From Flammeovirgaceae bacterium SG7u.111 (lineage in GTDB: Bacteria; Bacteroidota; Bacteroidia; Cytophagales; Flammeovirgaceae): DNA of 64,000 nucleotides. The stretch's first letter is position 1; each line of letters opens with the position of its first letter. The notes under the pieces were generated by a model. That model made no database searches. It worked only from the letters and a program-made list of their open reading frames with translations, and was not told the origin of the DNA. Where the stretch lies: positions 5,471,635 to 5,535,634 of the forward strand of contig CP139021.1 of NCBI GenBank assembly GCA_034044135.1. The letters are read 5' to 3'. Both the position numbers and the translations under genes were made by a program. Below, in pieces: positions 26,985-34,493 of this stretch.

Positions 26985-28304
26985 ACTAGTGTCCCATTAA
27001 AATTGGGACGTTATCAATAATTAAACAAATTTGGCTCATTCAGCCTAAAACGTTCTTTGTCATTTTGAAATTTAGTTCTCTGGAAGAGGTCTCGAAGATG
27101 AGTTTTATCGGTCAATGATATACTCAATATCTGTAAGACCTCATATGTGCTTCTGTCAAGTTTCATGTCTTTCTGGACAATTGCCACCAAACAGTAGGTG
27201 CATATAGCAACATAGATCTGTATACGGACCGCATTTTCAGTAGTACCCCAGAATTTTTTGATTTTCAGATGTTGCTTTAACCATTTGAAGAACAACTCGA
27301 CTTGCCAGCGATTTTTATAAAGCTGGGCAACTTGCAAAGCAGAAATGTGCATTGCATTGGTCAAGAATAGAAGCTGGCGCTTTTGTTCTTCATCCCAATA
27401 TCTGACGAGCCGAAGATGTCCTGGATAATATTGTTTTGGATAAAAACCAGTCAATTCAATTGTAACATCAGAAAGTACGTTCTTGGGCAACCTCCGTTTC
27501 CATTTGATTGTCTTGCATTGGAGGTTCTTTTTTGCCCTGACAACGAAGAAAGCCCCTATCTGATGAATCTTATACAACATCTTGAAGTGGTTATATGCAC
27601 GGTCAAATATGTAATAAGATCCTGGTTCATAAGGAATCTCTTTCATCGCCGTAGAATCGTGTACAGAAGCTTCTGTAATATGAAAGAATGCGGGGATCTG
27701 CGTCTCTACATCATATAAATGTATGCACTTTGATTCCGCCTTTTTTCTTACGGAACTTCGCCCACCAGAATACAGAAAGGCACAAGTCAATCGTAGTAGA
27801 GTCAAAAGCGTAGACATTGCCGTCAAGCTTGAAGATGTCAGAAACCCGTTTCTGACGGGCTTCATCAACCAGATAGTAAGCATACTCTTCAAAGATGCGA
27901 TGGTCCCTGTCCTGGTTGGCCCTAGACAAGGATGACCTAGAAACATTCTTGCCCAAACCCAAATGATAAGATTTGGAATGATGGGCATCAAGTGCGACAA
28001 TCAGATCTCTCAGGCTTTCACGATTGGATAATTGCCCAAACATCAGGGCAAGCAGCTGGTTCCAACAAGTGAAATGCTTCACGTATTTGTTTCCGTCATA
28101 CTTACGAACGATGTAGTTAAACTTATTCCTATCCAGAAACGATGCTAACTGAGCGAAAACGTATTTATCCTTATGCATTTGCTATTCTCTTTAGGAATGA
28201 ATGGCGAAAATGCAAATTGAAATCCGTTTAATCGAAAAACACCTACAACTAACTAAATTTCAAATATTTAAAAGAGTCTTATTGGATTTTAATGGGACAG
28301 CAAT
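26985..28304 (-). mobile_element. IS4-family insertion sequence nested in the IS982-like element
   Basis: 1320 bases. The flanking 11-base direct repeat GGGTGTGAAAC (26974-26984 and 28305-28315) fits the 9-12 base duplications of IS4. The terminal inverted repeats are imperfect at the outermost bases and share TGTCCCATTAAAAT. It carries one minus-strand transposase with a frameshift. Confidence 0.85.
27014..28178 (-). pseudogene. IS4-family transposase (DUF4372 type), frameshifted
   Basis: Two frames overlap. The first (28178-27711) starts MHKDKYVFAQLASFLDRN, carries the DUF4372 N-terminal region and the first catalytic Asp (YAFDSTTIDL). The second continues with IFDRAY (second Asp) and the YREK-type segment YKNRWQVELFFKWLKQHLK (catalytic Glu). 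They join in HT-LYDVETQIP if one T is removed from the run at 27717-27719 (AAA on the plus strand). All catalytic residues are otherwise present. The lesion may be inactivating, a sequencing error, or a slippage site, though a slippage site is less likely here. Confidence 0.85.
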
Positions 28305-28308
28305 GGGT

Positions 28309-29199
28309 GTGAAACTTAAAATAATCAACCTTTATAGCTTTCTGGATGACTGCTATAATAACATATTGTGCCATCATTGCCAAAGATTCAGCAACAATAC
28401 AGTGGTAAAGTTTACTGATGTTGAACTATTGACGTGTTATTTCTTTGCTCTGCTGGAAGAAGAGAAAACCCAGGTTTCTAAAATATATGGATACATCACT
28501 AAATATTGGAAAAGCTGGTTTCCTGACCTCCCTAGCTACCAAGCATTTAATAACCGTTTAAACCGATTGTCCGACGTTTTGCCATTGTTGATAGAGGTAT
28601 TGCTCTGCTATAATGCTGATTTACATATAAATGACGGGAATGACTATTCTATAGATTCGTTTCCCATTATACTCTGTAAAGGAAATCGGTATGGAAAAGT
28701 AGCCAGAAATATCTCTACAAAAACGTATTCCAAGACCAAAGGGGTTTACTATTATGGCGTCAAGATGCACTGCTTGGTCCAAAACCGCCCCAACTCCTTG
28801 CCCATACCGAAATGGGTAGGTGTCACTGCCGCTACGGCACATGATATCACCGTTTTTAAAGAGCTGCTCCCATCAATGACAGCGGTAAATGTATTTGGGG
28901 ACAAGGCATACCTCAGCAAGGAAGTGGCAGGGTTATGTGAGGAAAGAAATATCCGGCTTTTATGTCCTCCAAAGAGAAAAAAGGGCGAAACGGAATGGGA
29001 AAGGCGATATAATGAGGCCTTTATATCATTTTGGGGCAAAGCTGTATCAAGAACTAGGCAGGCTGTAGAAGTCTTCTTTAGTTGGTTGATTGAAAAAGTC
29101 GACATTCAAAATGCATCAAAAGTAAGGCCAGAAAAAGGGCTGATGGTTCACGCTTTTGGAAAATTTGCTTCAGCCCTTTTTATTTTAATGGGATTTTAA
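28309..29199 (+). CDS. IS982-like transposase
   Basis: 296 residues from GTG 28309, the likely ancestral start, which lies inside the 11-base duplication made by the IS4 insertion and so was preserved. DDE-type: SIDSFP (Asp), FGDKAYLS (Asp), AVEVFFSW (Glu), with the YYYGVKMHCL and AATAHDITVF segments typical of IS982. An in-frame ATG at 28201 within the IS4 end adds 36 foreign codons. The catalytic core looks intact, so the enzyme may still be active. Confidence 0.85.
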   Translation: MKLKIINLYSFLDDCYNNILCHHCQRFSNNTVVKFTDVELLTCYFFALLEEEKTQVSKIYGYITKYWKSWFPDLPSYQAFNNRLNRLSDVLPLLIEVLLCYNADLHINDGNDYSIDSFPIILCKGNRYGKVARNISTKTYSKTKGVYYYGVKMHCLVQNRPNSLPIPKWVGVTAATAHDITVFKELLPSMTAVNVFGDKAYLSKEVAGLCEERNIRLLCPPKRKKGETEWERRYNEAFISFWGKAVSRTRQAVEVFFSWLIEKVDIQNASKVRPEKGLMVHAFGKFASALFILMGF

Positions 29200-29741
29200 C
29201 CCTTGATTCGCATTAGGAGTTGAAAAATCTGCTCGACTATACCGTCTTGCTTTGGGTAAATACATGGAAACGCGCTGATTTTCGAAACCAATTGCAAAAT
29301 TTCCTTATCCAAGCACGAATCGATAAATGCCTTTTTAATAATGAGGACAAAACCTTCTGGCTCAGAAAGTATATTCCAAAAATGAACTTGTTCTTTTCGA
29401 ACTACAAAACAAATGGGAGGCGCTATATCAAACTCCTGCATATCTATTGTATGCACGCCTTTCCCACCAGTCAGATATACAATCTCAAAATAGCTATTAT
29501 GTTTATGAGGGTTCGTTTTCCTAATATTCTTCCTGAATGGAGAAATTTTAATACCCTCCTTCGGTGCTGTTTTATCTTTTATTTCAAAGCTCATTTTTAA
29601 AACTTAACTTATTTCCACCTTTCAAAATGGAACTATTTATTTGTGACAATCAACTTACAAAGTAACTAGTTTCAAGTCCTCCAAACCTTGCCTCCAGAAA
29701 CTATTTTTACTTATTTTGATGAGTAACTGAACTACAACAGA

Positions 29742-30170
29742 ATGATAGAGCCAAAAAAAGAGGGTAAAATTAAAGAAATAACAGCAGAACAAACATGGCC
29801 ATTAAGGCAAGAAGTGATGTGGCCAAACAAACCCTTGGACTATGTGAAAGTTGAAGGAGATGACTCTGCCAAGCACTTTGGCTTATTTGTAGAAAACGAG
29901 TTGGTTTCGGTGGTTTCTTTGTTTGAGAAAGGGGAAAAATTGCAGTTTAGAAAGTTTGCAACCAAGGTGACTTTTCAGGGAAAAGGCTACGGAAGCCAAT
30001 TGCTTCACTACTTGATAGAGCAAGCCAAAGGCAAAAGCGAGGCTGTACTGTTTTGCAATGCAAGAAAAGAAAAAACCGCCTTCTATGAAAAATTCGGTTT
30101 GGCATGCACCAGTCAAACTTTCCAAAAAGGCGGAATCGATTATGTGATTATGGAACGATCAATCGGGTAG
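29742..30170 (+). CDS. GNAT family N-acetyltransferase
   Basis: 142 residues. The acetyl-CoA binding motif (RKFATKVTFQGKGYGSQLL, Q-G-K-G-Y-G) is at about 67-86, and the C-terminal ARKEKTAFYEKFGL segment is the usual last helix region of the fold. Substrate not determined. Cytoplasmic. The last 12 bases overlap the convergent lipoprotein gene at 30159. Confidence 0.9.
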   Translation: MIEPKKEGKIKEITAEQTWPLRQEVMWPNKPLDYVKVEGDDSAKHFGLFVENELVSVVSLFEKGEKLQFRKFATKVTFQGKGYGSQLLHYLIEQAKGKSEAVLFCNARKEKTAFYEKFGLACTSQTFQKGGIDYVIMERSIG

Positions 30171-30806
30171 GTAATCCGCTTCAAAAGCCTTTATGCTCAA
30201 CGGGACAAAACGTGTATCGCGAATACAAATGAGCCCGTAGGCTGTTTTTCCATCTTTTATTTCCCTTCTCGACAAATCCCTCACATAAAGCTCTCGCCTA
30301 AACTTGCCGTTTTGTGCCCTAGTTCGGGTTACACGATAGACTGTAATCCCTCCTCCAACCACCGCACCAAGAGGAAATAGATCGTTGCCATTGTCTGTAG
30401 GTATCCAGATTAAGGACAATAGCAAGTACCACAAGTGCTTCCTACTTTTCTGCCTTAGCTTTTTATAGGCTACATCTTTGTCTATAAAAGTAACCTTTCT
30501 CGAACCTGCATAAATGTTAATATCTTGGTAAAAATTGATTGGAACGCCCGAGTTATTAGTCACTTTTATTGCCACTACCCTTGTCCCAGTCTTCTTTTCA
30601 CGGGAAGCATATTCATGATTTCCCGCTTCTTGTAGTATGTTGTATTCATATTCCATGGTAACTCCTCTGTCCTCGGCTTTTCCCAAATACTTGGTATTTT
30701 CGATATAAAGAGGTGTGTAGATTTCAGGTGCGCAGCTCCAAAGACTCGATGCAGTTAGAAAAGCAAAGCAGATTTTAAGTAGAAGTTGTTTCATTATGTG
30801 TTTCAA
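30159..30806 (-). CDS. lipoprotein of unknown function
   Basis: 215 residues (ATG 30794 is an alternative start). A hydrophobic leader ends in SSLWSC, a lipobox. A mid-protein segment with a hydrophobic stretch (KHLWYLLLSLIWIP, then GAVVGGGITVYRV) could reach the membrane. The C-terminus (RRELYVRDLSRREIKDGKTA) resembles DUF-type surface lipoproteins of Bacteroidota; no catalytic motif seen. It shares strand with three small genes upstream, with a 134-base gap. Confidence 0.7.
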   Translation of the reverse strand: MKHIMKQLLLKICFAFLTASSLWSCAPEIYTPLYIENTKYLGKAEDRGVTMEYEYNILQEAGNHEYASREKKTGTRVVAIKVTNNSGVPINFYQDINIYAGSRKVTFIDKDVAYKKLRQKSRKHLWYLLLSLIWIPTDNGNDLFPLGAVVGGGITVYRVTRTRAQNGKFRRELYVRDLSRREIKDGKTAYGLICIRDTRFVPLSIKAFEADYLPD

Positions 30807-30848
30807 GAGTTCGTTCTAACCTAAGACAATTAAAAACAGTCTCTCCCT

Positions 30849-30897
30849 TAGGAGCTATTTGAAATATATCTTCAAAACATGCTCCCAAACAGCTCCT
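30849..30897. repeat. long-range inverted repeat between two minus-strand genes
   Basis: TTAGGAGCT-a-TTTG pairs with CAAA-c-AGCTCCTAA across about 25 bases. It lies upstream of the 30806 gene and could be an operator or part of a terminator. Confidence 0.35.
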
Positions 30898-30926
30898 AAA
30901 TGCACGAACAATACAGAGGGTTATCC

Positions 30927-30942
30927 AAAAACCCTGGTTTTT
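30927..30942 (-). terminator. weak terminator at the end of the heme-binding-like gene
   Basis: AAAAACC (30927-30933) pairs with GGTTTTT (30936-30942) and overlaps the stop codon of the minus-strand gene ending at 30941. Confidence 0.35.
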
Positions 30943-31411
30943 AATCTTTAGTCAATTCTTCGAATAGTGCTACGGCCAGGTCGGCTATATCCCCATCTTG
31001 CGCAGCAGTTGCTCCGCTCACCCCAATAGCTCCCACTACTGTATCGCCCACTTTCAGAGGGACGCCTCCTTCAAAGGGTAACATATGAGGCATGCCTATC
31101 AATTGAAGCGTTCCATCAGCTATCCGTTTTTGGTACGATTCGGTAGAAGCTTCGTAATAGGCCGCACAAACCGCCTTTTTGATAGCGATGTCCAAACCTG
31201 ATAGTTTTGCTCCATCCATTCGTACAAAGTACACTAACTGACCACCATCATCAACTATAGCTATGTTCATTTTGTAACCTGCCGCCTCTGATTTTTCCTC
31301 GGCCAGGGTCCCCATTTTCTTAGCAGCATCTAAAGACAGAAAAGGTTTTTGCTGGGCAATAGCCACTTGGGCAACTATGAAGGTAAGAAGTAAAAAAATA
31401 AGCTTTTTCAT
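30941..31411 (-). CDS. secreted GlcG/HbpS family heme-binding-like protein
   Basis: 156 residues with a signal peptide to about 19 (QVAIA before QQKPFL). The GlcG/HbpS fold covers the rest: LDAAKKMGTLAEEKSEA, IAIVDDGGQLVYFVRMDGAKL, FEGGVPLKVGDTVVGAIGVSG. Members bind heme or small ligands and are often annotated as heme-binding without proof. Periplasmic location is inferred. It follows the arsenate-reductase-like gene by 41 bases, so a shared transcript is possible. Confidence 0.88.
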   Translation of the reverse strand: MKKLIFLLLTFIVAQVAIAQQKPFLSLDAAKKMGTLAEEKSEAAGYKMNIAIVDDGGQLVYFVRMDGAKLSGLDIAIKKAVCAAYYEASTESYQKRIADGTLQLIGMPHMLPFEGGVPLKVGDTVVGAIGVSGATAAQDGDIADLAVALFEELTKD

Positions 31412-31452
31412 GTTAAGAAAATTGTTTTTTGTTTCAGTAAAATGGTTTCTTG

Positions 31453-31812
31453 CTAATTGGCAGCCCCCAGTTTCTTACCTAGGGCTTCTAGGTTTTTCTT
31501 CCCATTGCCAATGAAAATTTCCCCGTCTATTACCACAGTTGGTCTTTTGAGCAGGGTATATTCTTGCAAGATCAATTCTTTGATTTCCGTTTCGCTCAAG
31601 TTTTTATCTTTCAAGCCCATGAGCCTATATTTTTGAGAGCCTTTGTTGAACAAGGCTTCGTAAGAACCTGCAAGTTGGTAAAGCTCGTCGAGCTGCTCTT
31701 CGCTGATGATCTGCTTTTTCACATCTTGCATTTCAAAGCCTTCGTCCAGCCCATAAGCAGCAATTATTTTTTTACACGTTTGGCAAGTGGAGAGATAATA
31801 TACTTTTTTCAT
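31453..31812 (-). CDS. ArsC/Spx-family glutaredoxin-like protein
   Basis: 119 residues, the usual length. Opens with VYYLSTCQTCKKI, giving a C-x-x-C pair in the thioredoxin fold, and later has the KRPTVVIDGEIFIG segment that closes the active site in ArsC relatives. It could reduce arsenate or, more likely, act as a redox or Spx-like protein; the known Arg triad is only partly visible. Thirty-six bases from the DUF2185 gene upstream. Confidence 0.85.
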   Translation of the reverse strand: MKKVYYLSTCQTCKKIIAAYGLDEGFEMQDVKKQIISEEQLDELYQLAGSYEALFNKGSQKYRLMGLKDKNLSETEIKELILQEYTLLKRPTVVIDGEIFIGNGKKNLEALGKKLGAAN

Positions 31813-31848
31813 AATAGGTTTTGGTTAAAAAATAATTTAGGGCTGTAA

Positions 31849-32187
31849 CTAAGAACCCAAAGCTTTGAATTCATCGGTGTTGGGCACGCGCTCCATTTCA
31901 GCACCTTGTGGCAAATTGAGGTAAGGAATAATGGATTGATCGTAGTTGGCGATAGCGTTTACATCGTAAACACCCGAGTTACCAGTTTCTTCCATGTATT
32001 CGTCCGTCTCGTCACCAGCCATGAAGCGCCAACCGCTATCATATTCGAAATCGGGTTCTTCACGGTACATAAATCCGATTTTTGCTCCATCTACGGTAAT
32101 TCGACTGGTGGCATAACAACCGCCCATCGGCTTTATCAATTCTTTTATATCGTCTTTTTTTAATAAGAGTTTCTTCTCGCTCAGCAT
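31849..32187 (-). CDS. DUF2185 (Imm33-like) protein
   Basis: 112 residues from ATG 32187 (an ATG 10 codons upstream gives a weak N-terminus). Carries GGCYATSRITVDGAKIGFMY, the SGWRFMAGDETDEYM segment and YDVNAIANYDQSI, the clear pattern of DUF2185, which is named among Imm33-type immunity proteins. No toxin gene is adjacent. It heads a run of four minus-strand genes. Confidence 0.8.
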   Translation of the reverse strand: MLSEKKLLLKKDDIKELIKPMGGCYATSRITVDGAKIGFMYREEPDFEYDSGWRFMAGDETDEYMEETGNSGVYDVNAIANYDQSIIPYLNLPQGAEMERVPNTDEFKALGS

Positions 32188-32442
32188 GCTGCAAAAGGTT
32201 TGTTTTATGGAAGGCAAATATAGACAAAAAGGAAGCTATACTAAAGCGAGCCAAGAGAATCAAAACTTCTGAAAAAATTAAAAGCCGCATTTCCCCTTCC
32301 CCACACATACTTTTAAGGGCTTGGTTGCAAAAAAGTGCAAAATATTAAGTAGGATTGCAGATAAATGGAATAGGCTGTTTCATTCTTTTTGGAAGGAAAT
32401 AAAAGTCATCATTTTTTTTATTCACAAACTATCATAACTCTT

Positions 32443-33657
32443 ATGCCGCTACCAGTTGAAACAAGGCTGGAAATAAAAGAACTTGAACTCAAGTCGTTGT
32501 TAGAAACTATCAGGGCTATCAACTCAAATGCCCCCGAAAAAGACTTGTACAAGATTTTTAAGTTCATCATCAGATCAAACAGAAACATTGCAAAACTTGC
32601 CATGTATGTGTATGATGAGGTGTGGGAGTGCAAAACACATTTTGGTACAGAAACGAATTTCCCCGGCATTCCTCTGGACTCGGCGATATTAGATATAACA
32701 GAGGCAGCAAACCTGCCGTCACCCATCCCCCATTTTGAAGAGTTTGAAAAAATAATCCCTGTAAAACACAAGGATACGGTGTTGGCCTACGTATTCATTA
32801 GCAGTTCGGAAGAAGTGGAGGACGAAGATGTGCTAGATCTCGATTTTATAGAGGCACTTAGCAACATCATAATTGTGGCGATAGAAAACAAAAAGCTGGC
32901 AAGGAAAGAGCTGAAGCAAAAGCAATACAGAAGGCAGCTAGAAATCGCCAAAGACGTACAAACTTTGCTATTCCCCAAAGTACTCCCTTACGATGAAAAA
33001 CTCAAAATAGAAGCAAGTTACCTGCCTCACCATACCATAGGCGGCGACTACTACGACTACATAAAAATTGACGAGGACAGTTTCTTAATCTGCATTGCCG
33101 ACGTATCGGGCAAAGGCGTTCCGGCGGCCATCCTTATGTCCAACTTCCAAGCTTCGCTCAGAATTTTGTCTACCCAAGGCCTGCCCATGGAAACTGTGGT
33201 GGAAAAACTCAACCACCTCATTATCCAAAACTCAGATGGCGAAAACTTCATAACAGCCTTCTTCGCTCTTTATAATTACAAAACCAATGAGCTTACCTTC
33301 ATAAATGCTGGGCACAATCCTCCGTTTATGTATGTAAATGGTAAAATGTCACGCCTCGAAACGGGAACTACTATTTTGGGTGGGTTCAATGAGCTTCCTT
33401 TCCTCGAAAAAGAAAGTAGAATAATAAAAGAAGACTTCTTCATTTTCTGCTTCACCGATGGCTTCACCGAAACCTACAATGAGGCCGATGAAGAATTTGG
33501 CGATGCCCCACTTGAAATTTTTTTGGCAAAAAGCATTGATACCGATCAAAAAGAGCTTCATGTGGAACTTATAAACGAGCTCAACACCTACAAGGGAGAA
33601 AATGCTTACGCCGACGACATCACCCTGCTTTCTTGTAAAGTATCTCCAAAAGCTTAG
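32443..33657 (+). CDS. SpoIIE-family protein phosphatase with GAF-like sensor
   Basis: 404 residues from ATG 32443. The N-terminal region (about 15-155) resembles a GAF domain (KLAMYVYDEVWECKTHFGT, IIPVKHKDTVLAYVFIS). A helical linker (ARKELKQKQYRRQLEIAKDVQTLLFPK) leads to the PP2C/SpoIIE catalytic domain with metal motifs GGDYYDY, DVSGKGVPA, CFTDGFTE and DDITLL. RsbU-like role: dephosphorylating an anti-sigma antagonist. Cytoplasmic, no membrane helix. No anti-sigma partner gene is next to it. Second intact SpoIIE gene of the window, after the one at 1405. Confidence 0.9.
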   Translation: MPLPVETRLEIKELELKSLLETIRAINSNAPEKDLYKIFKFIIRSNRNIAKLAMYVYDEVWECKTHFGTETNFPGIPLDSAILDITEAANLPSPIPHFEEFEKIIPVKHKDTVLAYVFISSSEEVEDEDVLDLDFIEALSNIIIVAIENKKLARKELKQKQYRRQLEIAKDVQTLLFPKVLPYDEKLKIEASYLPHHTIGGDYYDYIKIDEDSFLICIADVSGKGVPAAILMSNFQASLRILSTQGLPMETVVEKLNHLIIQNSDGENFITAFFALYNYKTNELTFINAGHNPPFMYVNGKMSRLETGTTILGGFNELPFLEKESRIIKEDFFIFCFTDGFTETYNEADEEFGDAPLEIFLAKSIDTDQKELHVELINELNTYKGENAYADDITLLSCKVSPKA

Positions 33658-33966
33658 CCTCGCTCTGGTAAAACACCCGCTTGCCATGTACTTCTCGACC
33701 ATTAAATACGCATCCCCTTTATCAGTCTTAAAAAAGAATTGCTAACTTTGGCTGCCTGTGAAATATTACCGAATTCGCAATCAAAACAACTGATTTTTAG
33801 CTCTGTTTATAAGGAAACTTGTAAACATTAAGATGTAAAATTGAATAGTGGTTATTAATGGTGTGAAGGGGCGTAAAATTTTACAATTTTTACTTTTTCT
33901 AAACAGAATATTCAACGCTTATTCGGCAGTTTCCCTAAACAAATTGCCTCATTTTATCAAATACAC
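33658..33966. other. gap of about 310 bases before ribH
   Basis: Contains a TAACTTTG box at 33743-33750 that could be the -7 element for ribH, giving a leader of about 210 bases. I looked for an FMN riboswitch and did not see its conserved core. A short palindrome GTAAAATTTTAC near 33871 is AT-only and may be chance. Confidence 0.35.
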
Positions 33967-34443
33967 ATGGCAACTTCCCTTAAAAATCTAAATATCTATT
34001 CAGGGCTTGAAAACATTGATTTTTCGAAAGTTAAAGTTGGAATAGCAATTTCGGAATACAACGAGGATATCACTGGTTCGCTTTACAAAGCAGCTGTTGA
34101 AACATTGACAAACGAAGGTGTAAAAGAAGAAAATATTATTACCAAGTATGTGCCTGGAGCATATGAGCTCACCTTAGGAGCACAGCACATGGCCATGGAC
34201 AATAGCATTGATGCTGTGATCTGCATTGGCTGCGTAATCCAAGGAGAAACTAAGCACTTCGATTTTATCTGTAGCGCCATCGCCCACGGCATCACAGACG
34301 TATCCCTCAAGTACAACAAACCCGTAGCGTTTGGCGTTCTCACGCCTAACGACCAACAACAGGCACTCGACCGTGCCGGAGGAAAACATGGAAACAAGGG
34401 CGTAGAAGCTGCAGTTGCGGTGCTCAAAATGCTAAGTTTCTAA
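33967..34443 (+). CDS. ribH: 6,7-dimethyl-8-ribityllumazine synthase
   Basis: 158 residues, the usual size. RibH condenses the ribityl-uracil compound and dihydroxybutanone phosphate, the next-to-last step of riboflavin synthesis, in the cytoplasm. Features are VGIAISEYNEDITGSLYKAA, the phosphate site KYVPGAYELTLGAQ, and the GCVIQGETKHFDFICSAIAHG region with the catalytic His, then PVAFGVLTPNDQQQALDRAGG. The other rib genes are elsewhere. It is followed 50 bases later by an exporter gene. Confidence 0.97.
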   Translation: MATSLKNLNIYSGLENIDFSKVKVGIAISEYNEDITGSLYKAAVETLTNEGVKEENIITKYVPGAYELTLGAQHMAMDNSIDAVICIGCVIQGETKHFDFICSAIAHGITDVSLKYNKPVAFGVLTPNDQQQALDRAGGKHGNKGVEAAVAVLKMLSF

Positions 34444-34493
34444 CGAAAATAGATTAGAGTAATAAAGAGGGAAAACCAAAAACCCGAGAAATT

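Larger units (their letters stand above)
26913..29213 (+). mobile_element. IS982-like insertion sequence, interrupted
   Basis: The ends are inverted repeats beginning ATGCGAATCAAGGGT (26913-26927 and, reversed, 29199-29213). They are flanked by a 5-base target duplication TAGGA (26908-26912 and 29214-29218). Removing the nested IS4 element leaves about 970 bases, normal for an IS982-like unit. It carries one transposase gene on the plus strand, ending 14 bases from the right end. Confidence 0.85.
26474..29594 (-). pseudogene. AraC-family regulator, split by insertion elements and frameshifted
   Basis: The N-terminal part (29594-29214) encodes a cupin-like effector domain (FEIVYLTGGKGVHTIDMQEF). 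The C-terminal part (26912-26474) encodes linker and two helix-turn-helix motifs (AHYAELLHTTPQNLNTICRK, TGMSVTEIAYSLNFKDNSHF). The parts join perfectly in frame (IFQLL then NDEYQAHGME) once the insertion and one copy of its 5-base duplication are removed. A second lesion near 26773-26777, probably one G lost from a G run, breaks the frame before the DNA-binding domain. It probably once controlled the adjacent receptor gene at 23802. Now almost certainly inactive. Confidence 0.88.

Noticed and set aside
33658-33966. FMN riboswitch before ribH
   Set aside because: The conserved riboswitch core is not present, only an ordinary leader.
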